Of a stretch of 64,000 nucleotides of DNA, positions 11,573 through 22,409 are shown piece by piece. Positions within the stretch are counted from its first letter, which is position 1. Each line of letters begins with the position of its first letter. The translations under genes were made by a program, and so were the position numbers. The stretch is taken from contig CAOLHI010000025.1 of NCBI GenBank assembly GCA_948474755.1, forward strand, positions 586,001 through 650,000, written 5' to 3'. The notes under the pieces were generated by a model, which saw nothing but the letters and a program-made list of their open reading frames with translations, made no database searches and was not told the origin of the DNA. Origin of the DNA: Ctenosaura bakeri. Its lineage: Eukaryota > Chordata > Lepidosauria > Squamata > Iguanidae.

Positions 11573-13668
11573 CTCCTTCACCCTATCTTGTTCCTATTAC
11601 AGGATTTTTACTTGGCTTTTCCTTAAAAACAAAAAAGAGGATGTTTTCTGTCTTGTTTTTCTCATTACATGGTGCAAAGAAATATTGTGTTATTCAAATT
11701 ATGTTTATATATTACGGTTAGATTATATATATGTATATGTATATTTCTGTATACCTAAGCAGTCTTATTTGTTACAGTTTTCAAAGAAATAGTCCTGTTA
11801 GTCTCTTGCAGTTTCTGTGCCGCTCGATACTACGTTTTTAGAAGTGGGTTTATATCCATGAAAGCTTGTGCTAAAATTAAAAAAACAATCTTAAAGATGC
11901 TGCCACGTTTCCTTTTTCCTCCCTCTCCCATCCTTCTTTTTCTGCTGCTTGATACAAGTATAATCATTAGAGAGCCAGATTGGCTCGAGTTCCAAGCATA
12001 TGTTCAAAGGCAACCCCTATTTGCTGCTGTGTAATATGTGGAATGGCTTTTGGGCATCTTTAGGATATATCTAAACAAAGGGTTCATCAAAACTGTTTGA
12101 AGCTGGAGCCTGCTGAACATTTTGTGTCAGATGTCACAACTTAATTGTGTAACTAAGCAAATGTGGGCCTGATCAGTTGTGTGAATGGATGTGATATACA
12201 CCTTTTTTAAAAAAAAAAACTGGCAGTTCAGAACCACTCCTTTTTTGGCTATCTCTACCAGCAGACACATTCCCAGGAAGCATCCTTCCTGCAGTTGTCA
12301 CTGAACCTTGCCCATGTTTCTTTACTGTTCCAGCCATGCTGTGGAGGGGAACTTCAAACTCAAGTGGTGTGTTCATTGAAAGGAATGCGATCTGTAGCCA
12401 CTAGTGCAGATTCTGACTTTTTCCGTGTGTTTGCAACTTCTAAGTAAGGTCCAGACCACTGTTAAAAAGCATGTCAAAATAAAGGAAAATATTTCTTCAT
12501 TAGTGCATTGCAGTGGCATCTCGAATGGATTCATGGTCCTCGTAGATTCCTAGGAAACTTAGGAATGCAGAAATGGGGACTGAAAGCACTTTGCTGCTGC
12601 TGAGGGGCAAGAAGCATGCAAACATTTGTGACTAGGAATTTGGAGTGCTATGAGAAGTTAGTTTAGCAAACCGACCAGTGAAGATTCATTATAGGCCAGA
12701 ATCATCTTTCCAACAACTCACATGATGCCATGCACCCAGCAGAGGTCGGCTCCCTCCAGTACAAATTTAGCTGGCCCCTAAAACCTGTCACTGTGCAAGT
12801 CCACATCAAATAATAGTCATACCTGTAAATTTTGTCCACATTTTGATATGTTAACATTGGTAGAGGCTTTATATTGAGCAATGAGGAAAATGCCCCTGCT
12901 ATAAAGGCTTTTTGAATTAGACTCTTTGGCCTAGCAATTCAAGCACACTCAGAATTTAAAAGATGATGGCACTGTCTGGCCTCTGCATCGAGAGCAAACA
13001 TGTGACTTGGATCACGAGGTAGACGTGATGAGCATTGTGGCTGAATTACAAAGAAGAGTCTCTGTTCCTGCAGCAGTGGCAGCACGATAGTCAGAATGGT
13101 AGGTGAGGCTGAAAAAAAGAGAGAAGGAGAAAGTAGGATTGGAAGACAATGAAACCTTTGGGACAGAGAAAAGGAATGGAAGCTTTTTTTCCCCATGAGG
13201 AAGAAGCAGTTGGCTTCCTGCTGCACAAAGGTTTTGGGATCAGTTCCTAAGCTGAGCTTGTCGTGCCTTTGCCTATACAGCACAGCCTTGTACGTGTGGC
13301 AGGTAGGAATCTCATCCAGACAGAGAAGCTTTTATAAATGGGACAGAACTTATTTTCTTCCGGGCCAAGGAGATGCCACACATCAATTATATAGCTACGT
13401 GGTAGCAGGCAGCCTGGTAAACTGTTACGGGTTTGTTAAAAAACAAAACACCTGATGTAGCAGCAAGTTAAAAAAAATAAAAGAAGCCAGTACAGATTTC
13501 TCCTAAGATTTTGCAAGGGATATGCACGCTCTAGTCTTTGATCAAGTTTGCACCATTTTGAAATCTCAAGCCTTTGGACTTTTGAGAATTAAGAATTGAA
13601 ATAATCCTTGTTCTTTACATTCAGGGTTCTGTTAGCCTCTAAGCTGCACCATTCTCTGAGAATATCTA
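11573..13668. other. Intronic stretch, no recognised element
   Basis: About 2 kb of sequence without a recognisable repeat or coding signature. Short AT and poly-A tracts only. Confidence 0.45.
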
Positions 13669-14040
13669 CCATGGGCCTGCTGTATCTGCAGGCTTACCAT
13701 GCATGAATTCAACCCACAGTAGATTGAAAATGATACAAAAATTCAAATATTAAAAAAAATACAGGTATTTAAAAAATACAAAAAAGCAATGCAGGACCCC
13801 TCATCTCTCTCCCACCCTACCTGCTGGCCTTTCAGGAGGACCGTGGTGGAAGCTGTTCTGAGGCACTTTGCTAAGGATGAAGAATCAGGATGGGGAGAGA
13901 GCAAGAGGGAGGAAGAGAAGGAACTTGTTGTCAGGATGGGGAGGCTGGAGGTTGTGTGTGCACCACTGTTGCCTTTGGGTATGCGCAGGAGGTGGTGGAG
14001 TGGAAGGGATCACTGAATCCACATAGATGGAGTCCCTTTA
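13669..14040. mobile_element. Probable Tigger-like DNA element
   Basis: The left end GGGCCTGCTGTATCTGCAGG followed by GAATTCAACCCACAGTAG, and the right end TCACTGAATCCACATAGATG then GAGTCCC, resemble the terminal and subterminal repeats of mariner/Tigger MITEs. The inverted match is diverged and the boundaries are approximate. Confidence 0.4.
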
Positions 14041-14049
14041 TATAAAGAT

Positions 14050-14515
14050 ATTGACAAGCTGGAATGTGTCCAGAGGAGGGCGACCAAAACGTTGAAGGGT
14101 CTGGAAGCCATGTCTTATTAGGAGCGGCTTAGGGAGCTGGGGATGTCTAGCCTGCAGAAGAGAAGGTTAAGAGGGGACATGATAGACATGTTTAAATATT
14201 TGAAGGGATGTTGTGCCAAAGAGGAGCTGGCTGGTTTTCTGCTGCTCCAGAGACTAGGACAAGGAGCAATGGATTCAAACTGCAGGAGAAGAGATTCCAC
14301 CTGAACCTCAGGAAGAACTTCCTGACAGAGCTGTTTGGCAGTGGAATATGCTGCATTGGAGTGTGGTGGAGTCTCCTTCGTTGGAGGTTTTTAAACAGAG
14401 AATGGATGGCCAGAGTGAGGATGGATGCTTTGATGTGTGTTCCTGCATGGCAGGATGGGGTTGGACCGGGTGGCTATTGTGGTCTCTTCCAACTCTATTA
14501 TTCTGTGATTCTATA
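14050..14515 (+). mobile_element. CR1 LINE 3' end (sense)
   Basis: It starts TTGACAAGCTGGAATGTGTC then CAGAGGAGGGCGACC, encoding the decayed ORF2 C-terminus. It continues through GGAAGAACTTCCTGACAGAG to the tail ATTATTCTGTGATTCTAT. The opening frame contains stops, so it is dead. Confidence 0.9.
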
Positions 14516-15331
14516 TAAGGCACTTGAGCATCCCCGAATTTTGGTATCCCCATGGGGTGGGTAGGTGGGGGTCCTGGAACCAATCCTTTGTGCATGCCAA
14601 GGGCCCACAGTACATTATGTGCTTAAAGGTCTGCTTAAACAAAAAAAGTTATTTCATGAAGGCTCCAAAAGCCTTAGAAGCAGTAGGGCTGAAGCCAGCC
14701 CAGCATTTTGTGTTGTTCACTTTGAATTGTACCCTACAATATGGAATGGAATTCTGACACAGAGAGAGCTATGTAACCAGAGACTTGTCTCCATTACTTA
14801 CCAGGCTTAAGTATTACCCCCACCCCACCAGCTCGATACTCTGGTTTCTCAGTATATGGATAGGTGTTGCCCATCTGAGACATGAAGGGGCAGGCACTCA
14901 GTAAAAAAGAATTCTCTTCTCTGATCTCTGAAAATGTTCTTCCATTATAATTTGTAAGCTGTTGCAATGAGGTGGCCACAAACTTGTTTTTCTGCTAATG
15001 GTTTGGGATTTTAAAGTACTAAATGAAGCTGATTAAAGAAGGGGAGGGGAGGAGAACAATGGTGGCTCCACATTGCGGGGTATAATTACTGGCTTGAAAT
15101 TTTGTCATCAGTATAGCAGTCACTTGAGCTTTCTGGGAGCCAAATCACAATTGCCACCCAAAATAAACGTGAGCTCTGAGGGCGTTGAGACCTCTAGCTC
15201 TGTTTTATTTGTTCACACAGTTCTTCATACCATTACATGTCTGAAAATAGTTTGGCTGTATGTTTTTAAAGAATATGATAAAAGACAGTGCTGTGAGACA
15301 GGGATCCTTTACCCCCAGGTCATCCATAACA
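14516..15331. other. Intronic stretch, unassigned
   Basis: No gene or clear repeat. Confidence 0.4.
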
Positions 15332-15572
15332 GTCTTTTGCTTTGTTGTTGTGCCTTCAGGTCAGTTATAACTCACAGTGACCGTAAGGAGAACCTAGCAT
15401 GGGATTTTCCTGACAAGATTTGGTCAGAGGGGGTTTGCCTTTGGCTTCAGAGGTTGAAAGAATGTGACTTGCCCAAGATCATCCACTGGGTTTCCATGGG
15501 TGAGTGGGGATTCGAACCCTGGTCCCCGATGTAATAGTCCAGTGCTCAAGCCATAGTCCAGCGCTCTCTCTC
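15332..15572 (-). mobile_element. Sauria-type SINE (antisense)
   Basis: The tail GTTGTTGTGCCTTCAGGTCA is followed by GGGTTTGCCTTTGGCTTCAG, GGTTTCCATGGGTGAG and the B-box region GGGGATTCGAACCCTGGTC, which is a well-preserved reversed tRNA-like box. A 153-codon frame at 15073-15534 runs through it and is therefore not a gene. Confidence 0.88.
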
Positions 15573-16620
15573 TTGCTTTGCCCTAGGCGCATTACTTAGG
15601 ATTGGTTGGGATATAATTCTTGTTAAAATGTACCTACTGGATGACAGAATTTTTGAGCTGCAGCATCAGCCGTAGGAAGAGCTTCCAATTCATTCTACAG
15701 CAGAAGTCAGCAAGTCGGACCCTTTGATGGATCTGGCCCTCTGGGGTTGCCTAGATAACCATTTCCCCTTCTCCAAAACACAGTCCTTTGATTATTCCCT
15801 AGCTTTTTGTGCCGGTTTTAACCATTCTAAAAGGTTGAAATGTTTCTCCTAAGGCTTGGTTTCCTATGGGATGAGTTCTATGATAGAATGTTCTGGCTCT
15901 CAAGAGTTTTGGCTCTTGGTATCACCTGTCGTTAGAGTGCATTTGAGTTCTGAAATTGTATTTGGTCGTAGGCTAAAAAAAAACACATTCCCCACATTCT
16001 TTCTGCTTTGTGAATCACTGTTGAGTTAGATCAAGGGTGGCTGATGTTCAGACCCACTGCTCAGCCCAAAAATTGGGCAGCATTTGCCTGTCATAATCTC
16101 GGCTTCTATTTTTACAGAAAATATGTTCATCCCACCTTTCTTCCATATTAATAAGCCAGCTTTCAATATTTGAAATTCAAAAATAATGGTAAAAGCATGC
16201 TAACAAAAGTAAAGCACGCATGAAAATGGCATAGGGTTGATAAAATTTAGCAGACAGTCATATTATTCAGATAAGAGTATTGAAAAATAAAGAAGTTTCC
16301 ATTTGGCACCTAGGAAGAATAATGCATAGGTGCTGAGAAGAATTGCCAGAGGTAGAGCGGCATCCCAGAAGAATTCCCGGTTGCCACCCACCTTGTCGAA
16401 GGTGGGCTGTTTGATGAATGATCTGCATGGCTCATATTATTTGTAATACTTTTCTTGGTGAGAATCAGCTCTAGAAATATTTTAGTAATTTCACTACTAT
16501 ATTTTTCAGCTAGCAAAAATTTCTGAACTGTTTTCTGGGGAGCCATGCAGACACTGAATTACAATAACATGTAGGTATGGGCAACATGAGTCACCCACCT
16601 GTTTTCTGTGCCCCAGGCCA
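15573..16620. other. Intronic stretch, unassigned
   Basis: No gene. The part near 15700-16080 has faint hAT-like ends, but they are too weak to call. Confidence 0.4.
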
Positions 16621-16646
16621 GTGTGTGTGTGTGTGTGTGTGTGTGT
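16621..16646. repeat. (GT)n microsatellite
   Basis: Thirteen GT units, directly adjoining the tail side of an antisense 5S-derived SINE. SINE tails often seed such repeats. Confidence 0.95.
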
Positions 16647-16649
16647 ACA

Positions 16650-16870
16650 TGTACCTTCAAGTGTCAACTTGTGGAGACCCCTTGAATTTCATAGGGCTTT
16701 GTTAGGCAAGGAATGCCCAAGAGGTTGTTTTGACAGTTCCAACCTCTGAAATATAGTTTATAGCAGCTGGTATTCATTGACCATCTCTCATCAAAGTACT
16801 AAGCAGGGCTGACCCTGCTTAGCTTCCAAAATCATATGGGGTATGATTCCTTTAGAATATTTAGGCTCTA
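16650..16870 (-). mobile_element. 5S rRNA-derived SINE (antisense)
   Basis: The minus strand carries the 5S-like head. On the plus strand this is GCTGGTATTCATTGACCATC followed by AAGTACTAAGCAGGGCTGAC and CCTGCTTAGCTTCCAAAATC, which is the reversed 5S rRNA internal promoter region. The tail (ACCTTCAAGTGTCAACTTGT, then GGGCTTTGTTAGGCAAGG) is Sauria/Bov-B-like. Two sense copies lie at 17.4 and 36.6 kb. Confidence 0.78.
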
Positions 16871-17185
16871 GGCCATCCTGACACCACCCATAATTTTTCC
16901 CATTCAAAACTGAGAGAATCACATTCCTGGAAGGTTCCAGGAGTGGCAGATGTCCTCAAAGGCCTTGTTTTAGCAATGCGTAGCACTTATAGTGTCTCTT
17001 AAAAATTGGAAATTTTTAAAAATTAAGCTACGTTTTTTGCAGGAATATGACCTGTTGAAGTTCTGATCTGAACCATCCTGCAGGATTACTTAAGGGAGTA
17101 ATGTTATGTTGTACCCTCCTTCTACCTCTCAGCTATTGCCAGATAGGTATTTTAAATGAATAAAGTATTTATACCCTAAGTAGGG

Positions 17186-17383
17186 CCTGACAGTCAGTGT
17201 TGGGTAGTGGTTTGAGTGAATACAACCGTGGAGATCAAGATTCAGTTCCCTTGTCAGCCATGGAAACCTCTGGGTGACCTTGGGCACACCATACACACTC
17301 AACCCCAGAAAATCCTGTGATAGCTTTACCTTAGGGGCACCATAAACCAGAAACAACTTGAAGGCACCCAACAAAACAGAAGT
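17186..17383 (+). mobile_element. Sauria-type SINE (sense)
   Basis: Head-to-tail order: GTTGGGTAGTGGTTTGAG, AGTTCCCTTGTCAGCCATGG, GGTGACCTTGGGCACACC, then AGAAACAACTTGAAGGCACC and CAACAAAACA. It directly precedes a 5S-derived SINE. Confidence 0.87.
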
Positions 17384-17391
17384 GGGTGAGG

Positions 17392-17640
17392 AGGCCTAAA
17401 TACCCCAAAGGCACCAGATCCCATGTGATCTTGGAAGCTAGGCAGAGTCTGTCCTGGTTAGTATTTGGATGGGAGACTGCCAATGAATGACGAATACCGT
17501 AGACCATATTTCTGAGGCAGGAACTTGCAAGCCATCTCTGAGTATTCCTCACCTAAGAAAATCCTGTGGAATTCATGAGGTCCCCATCAATTCACAAGCA
17601 ATTGGAAGGCGTGTGCATGTGCGCACGCGCGCACACGGTT
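17392..17640 (+). mobile_element. 5S rRNA-derived SINE (sense)
   Basis: The 5S-like head is clear (CTGATCTTGGAAGC-type box as GTGATCTTGGAAGCTAGGCA, then GGTTAGTATTTGGATGGGAG, then ACCGTAGACC). It is followed by a body with AAAATCCTGTGGAATTCATG and a tail ending in a CA/CG-rich dinucleotide run. The 5S internal control region is recognisable but mutated. Confidence 0.82.
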
Positions 17641-19059
17641 GGACACATAGTAGAACTGCATATCCCTGTACCCAGCCCTTACTCCATTGCACTGCCCCCT
17701 CAAGGAATCTCATGTGCTCATTTCTCCTACTAGTCTCTTCTGCTGCATTGTGGAAGTTGTTCCTCAAATATGTGGCTGGTGGCAGGGTGCACTTTGGGTC
17801 ATTGTGAAAAAATAAAAGGACAAGTTGATGCTGCTTCTCGTATTTCAGTAGACATATACCCGTTCTCTTTGAAGTGTTGCTTTATTAATGGGAAATAAGT
17901 AGATGGCTTCAAAATGTATGACTGTATTCTTTGATATGTATTTAGTGCTACTCCTAACCCTAATATGGAGTGTGTTTGAGTATTTTAGGTGTGAAATAAG
18001 CGTGACTTAAAAGAAGTCCTCTTCCTTGTCACTTGATCTGATTTGGTGAGAACGGGAACCTGTGACAGAGTGTCCTTCAGTGAAATCACCCAGTGTCGAA
18101 AGCAGGGTGATTCAGACAGGTTTATTTCCCACAACTATTGATTGAATCAAGATGGCATATTTATGTCATCCCTTTGAGAAAGTTTTGTCCTTGGTGTTCC
18201 GGGGAAACGTTAAAGGCCACAAGACTATATGTTTTTGTTTGTCTGTTCAGGAAGAACAACACTAAGGCTTAAACTTTCCAGAATCAAGGAGGGGGGATAC
18301 AATGATTTAATGACCAGAAAGCAATTTGAAAATCATATAAATGGAGGCTGAAATCATACTATCCTTTAAAATTTCATCCACCAGGCAACAAACGACTGTT
18401 TCTGGGGAAACTTCTGGAGACATGCTTGTGAACCATGTTGCACTAGAGCTAGAATGACAGCAATCCCTGACCTGATAAGAAAAATCCCCTTTGCCCTCAG
18501 GATGAACACGGTTTAAATTGGATTGATTATGTGGCCATATGTTAACCTGATAGCCCTGGTGCATGTTCTGTAGTCTTCCTGAAGCACCTTCTGTGTTTTA
18601 GTTACAGGTGAATGGTATAAAAAGAAAGCAGGCAGGCAGAAGAGAAAGAAAGAAATGTGGCAGCAGTTTTAAGATTGACTTAAATTTTTATTTTCTCAGG
18701 AGCTTTCTTGGATATAAACCCACTTCTTCAGCTGCTGTACTGAGTGGTATTAAGACCTCAGGCTTAAAAGCATATTTATACAGCTGTGAGAATGGGATAG
18801 AATGTAATAAAGATGCAAAGCATGTCCCGTGCCCTAAATTTTCAAAGGGCTGCATAAGGTCTTTTGGATCTTTACAGTGGTCAGTTAGTGCTGATGCGTG
18901 AAAGCAATAAAGCAGTTTCCCAGGGTTCAGAAACACTCTCTGAGAAGATTTCTTTCATTGTATGTGCAATAGCAAGGACTCTTATATTAATATATGCAGT
19001 GTGCTATGAAGCCATTGTCTTTGTTCATACCTCTATTAATGGATTAGAATTAGTTAATA
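17641..19059. other. Intronic stretch, unassigned
   Basis: No recognised gene or repeat. There is a purine-rich AGAAAGAAAGAAA tract near 18640. Confidence 0.4.
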
Positions 19060-19640
19060 TAATTCAATTCAGCAGTTTCTGTTTCTGGTCTTGCTTTGTA
19101 ATTCCTTGTTCACGGACTGTGACCTGTAAACCGCTTACTGTGTGCCCAGGAGGGTTGAAATGTTCTGCAACTGGTTTTTGGATGTTGCCATTTCTAATGT
19201 CAGATTTGTGTTCAGTAACCCTCTTGTCTAGAGACTGTCCTGTTTCTCCAACGTAAAGTGCAGAGGGGCATTACTGGCATAGGATGGCATATGTCATGTT
19301 GGAGGAAGAGCAAGTAAATGTACCTCTGATGTTGTGAGTGATGTTATTAGCCCCTTTAATATTACTCCCAGAGTAGGTGTGGGGACAGACTTAGCATCTG
19401 GGTTTATGGCAGGGTCTTGTCCCTATATTACCATCCATGTTATATATAACCTGTTGTAAGTGAGTACCGTAGTTGTTTAAGATTCAGAGGCTGTCTGTTG
19501 GCCAGTAAAGGCCTGCTTCCAAGAGGTTGTGAGAAGGCTTTGTTATTCTCCGGAACTGGTTGTATCTCACTGATAATGCATTTGGTCTCAGTTGGCAACT
19601 CTAGGCCTTTTAGTAAATGGTTCCTGGGTATTGAACGGGT
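19060..19640 (-). mobile_element. Penelope-like element remnant with GIY-YIG nuclease region
   Basis: Reading the minus strand from about 19276 leftwards gives a frame with LYVGETGQSLDKRVTEHKSD and then PVAEHFNPPGHTVSGLQVTV. That is the GIY-YIG endonuclease signature (Y-x-G-E-T-x-x-S-L-x-x-R) and following region seen at the C-terminus of vertebrate Penelope-like retroelements. Further upstream on the minus strand, PRNHLLKGLELPTETK and NRQPLNLKQL fit the linker region, interrupted by stops. The reverse transcriptase part is missing, so the copy is 5'-truncated and dead. Confidence 0.72.
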
Positions 19641-20753
19641 ATATGGATAGTATATTTTCTTTCAGTTACAGATGAAAAATACATGAACACACTTGAAGCA
19701 TAAAATATGCCTTTTGAAGAAGCTGTATAAAGAACCAATATTTCATTTACCAGGCGATGATAGAAGCTCACATTAGACCTCAGCTGATATTGATGCTGCT
19801 GAAAATAAATGACTCATCATCAGAACAAGTGAGGAATTTATACATTTTGAGTGATAGTTACCATTAATCATCTTTTTTTAGTTTATTCAGTTTTGGGCTT
19901 TTTTTGTGAGTTAAATCCCCCTTGCCAAAGCTCACCTGAGCCGTAGTGCTTCCATTCTACTGTTCCCACAGAAGCCAGAGGATGTGTAGTATTTCACACA
20001 TGGCTCATCCTGATCACATGGCAAGGCAAGCTGCTGATTGACTCCTTCATAAGAGAGATCTCCCAATGGGCCCAAATTACTCTGTTCACCATTAGAAATA
20101 GGAACGACTTGGAGAAAAACTGGAGATTTGGGGGGGGGACTTAAAAAACTTTTTAAAACCCCTGCTGCTTTTCCCACATTTATCTAAAAGCCTTTTTGTC
20201 TCGAAAGATTTGGAAAATTGAAACAGAATAGGAAAAAATGGATTGCAGAATATTTTCTTTTAGAATCATGACTAAAATGCTTGCTTAGCCATAGAAAATG
20301 TTATCAGCTCCCAGGGTTTTCAGGTTAAGTTAAACATGTACAAAACATTATGAGCCATGGACCAAAACATCTTGTCATATTCTGCTGAGAATATAATATT
20401 CAGAAAACTAGAATAAGATACAAAGAACAAATGTGGCATACATAGTTTGGAAAGAGAATGTGCTCCTTATTGGTGAGCTCAAACGTCACGGCCTTTTGTT
20501 GCGCAGTTGCTACCACTGCATATTTTTGATATAAAGCTGAGTTAGTTTCTTGTTCATCCAGCAGTGTGCCATTAAATAAATTATTGAGTTCAATCTACTG
20601 TTGGACTCCATTCATGAACCTTAAAGGGTTTTAAAAAATTCCCTTCAAGAGGATTGCTTGATGAAGAACAGAGGAAGGGGAAATTTTCTCTGTTTTACTA
20701 AAATTGAAAGTTTCTTCTGATTTGATTAGGTTTCGTCTGCTCCTAATAAAGTG
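19641..20753. other. Intronic stretch, unassigned
   Basis: No gene or clear repeat. A G-run (nine G) lies near 20131. Confidence 0.4.
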
Positions 20754-20935
20754 CTTGTTGTTGTATGCATGCCTTCAAGTCATTTCCAACTTATGGCAAC
20801 CCTAAGGTGCCATAAAAACCACATGGTTTTCTGGGGCTGAGAGTATGTGATGCACCCAAGGTTCACCCCATGGGTTTCCATGGCTGAGAGGGGAATTGAA
20901 CCCTGGCTCACACCACTACATTACACTGACACTGT
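20754..20935 (-). mobile_element. Sauria-type SINE (antisense)
   Basis: GTTGTTGTATGCATGCCTTC then AAGTCATTTCCAACTTATGG and GGTTTCCATGGCTGAGAGG then TTGAACCCTGGCTCACACC. The middle is shortened relative to other copies. Confidence 0.85.
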
Positions 20936-21978
20936 AATAAAGAATTATTTGCTTCTAATAAAGTAGCAAAACCAAAGAGGTTCCTCACAGTTCAGAACCT
21001 TACAGTTCAATGTGTAACCAGAAGATGAGAGCACTTTATTACTTGAATAAAGTGTACATTTAATATACATACATTTTATGCCAAATAAAATTACATGAAC
21101 ATATTGTTATGTATAGATTTTATGATTGTAAAGTAACAAAATGCCTTTCATTTGTAAAAATTGCTAATTTTTTTTTTCAACCCCCCACCCCAAATTCCTA
21201 GTATTTTCCTGGGAAAAAATTGGGGGAAAATAGCTTAAAAATTTCTGGAAATTTTACATTTCTACTTAACCAACCATGACTTCAGTCTTAGCTCAGAAGT
21301 CTGCTGGTCCTCATAAGATTTTTTTTTTAAATATTCTGCTCTGATACCTCTTCTGCATTGGAGTAGGTCCTGTCATTGCTGAGAAAAAGGTCAATTAGAG
21401 GCTTGCTGCCCTCTGGTTCTTTTGATGCCAGGGACTTTGGCTTACTTTTTTCACCACATTTTTCCTTTCATTGCTTGTGGGATGTGAAAAAAAGAAAATA
21501 TAAAGCAATGGGATACAGTGGACAACAGTCAGTTGTTGATTCCACTTGTTGGTTCCAGCCACCAGGACATCATGATTGTCACCTCTTAGTTTTGGCCATG
21601 GTGCGCATGAGAAGGAAGAGATATAGGTGACCTGTAGAACAAAGAGCTTTGCTTATTGTGACCATTACCTATTATTGTTGTTGTTGTGTGATCATTACAG
21701 CTCTACTATATTTTATAAGGACTCCAGAGATACAGGTGGCAGAGCAAACCTGTGCCTGCCATGTCTCTCTTCCTATCTGGGTCCGCTGTATGCCAGAAGG
21801 ATGAGCTGTGTGCCACAGCTGTACCTTTTCCTGTACCTTTTGCTGGACCAGACATAACTAAAGCCTCTCCACCAAGGCGAGATGCAAAAATTTCTAGAAA
21901 TTGTAGAGCCATGGGTGGGAAAAAAATCAAGCCTTTTTTAAAAAAAGAATTGAAAAAACACATTAGCACCCTTTACAG
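20936..21978. other. Intronic stretch, unassigned
   Basis: No gene or clear repeat. Short TTG and poly-T runs. Confidence 0.4.
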
Positions 21979-22282
21979 CAGAACTTTCCAGACTTTTCAA
22001 GTTGGTGACACACTTTTTTAGACGTGCATCATTTTGCAACACAGTAATTTCAGTTTTACTAGCAAACCGGAAGTTAAACTAACTCCTTGTAAGAGATACA
22101 GACACATACCTAAATTGTTATAATAAAATGTATGGGGACACATTCTCGTGAAAACCTTTCATATATTTTTAAAAATATATGATTTATAAATAATAACATC
22201 TATTTCCAAGATTGTAAGTGACACGCCTACACACTTCAGGTGACACACTAATGTGTCGTGGCACACCGTTTGGAAAGCCCTG
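21979..22282. mobile_element. hAT-type non-autonomous transposon with perfect 8-bp TSD
   Basis: The ends are CAGAACTTTCCAGAC on the left and, reverse-complemented, CAGGGCTTTCCAAAC on the right. CTTTACAG occurs immediately outside both ends (21971-21978 and 22283-22290), a perfect 8-bp target duplication as made by hAT transposases. The interior is AT-rich and non-coding. Confidence 0.88.
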
Positions 22283-22287
22283 CTTTA

Positions 22288-22409
22288 CAGATTGAAATCT
22301 TCCTAGTTGATTTAGGAGAATAAAACATGTTCTGTATAACTTCATTGACAGATTGAAATTGGTTTTGTTACTTCAGCAAAATAAAGCATGTTGTGTATAA
22401 CTTCATTTA
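22288..22409. repeat. Two-copy 61-bp tandem duplication
   Basis: CAGATTGAAAT starts both units (22288 and 22349). Both end in GTATAACTTCATT after AAAACATGTTCT or AAAGCATGTTGT. The units differ in the middle. The array begins at the edge of the adjoining hAT insertion. Confidence 0.75.

Noticed and set aside
15073..15534. 153-codon plus-strand open frame
   Set aside because: Its 3' half is an antisense Sauria SINE, and the rest has no family features.
15700..16085. hAT element with ends CAGCAGAAGTCAGCAAG and GCATTTGCCTG
   Set aside because: The ends do not pair convincingly, and no target duplication was found.
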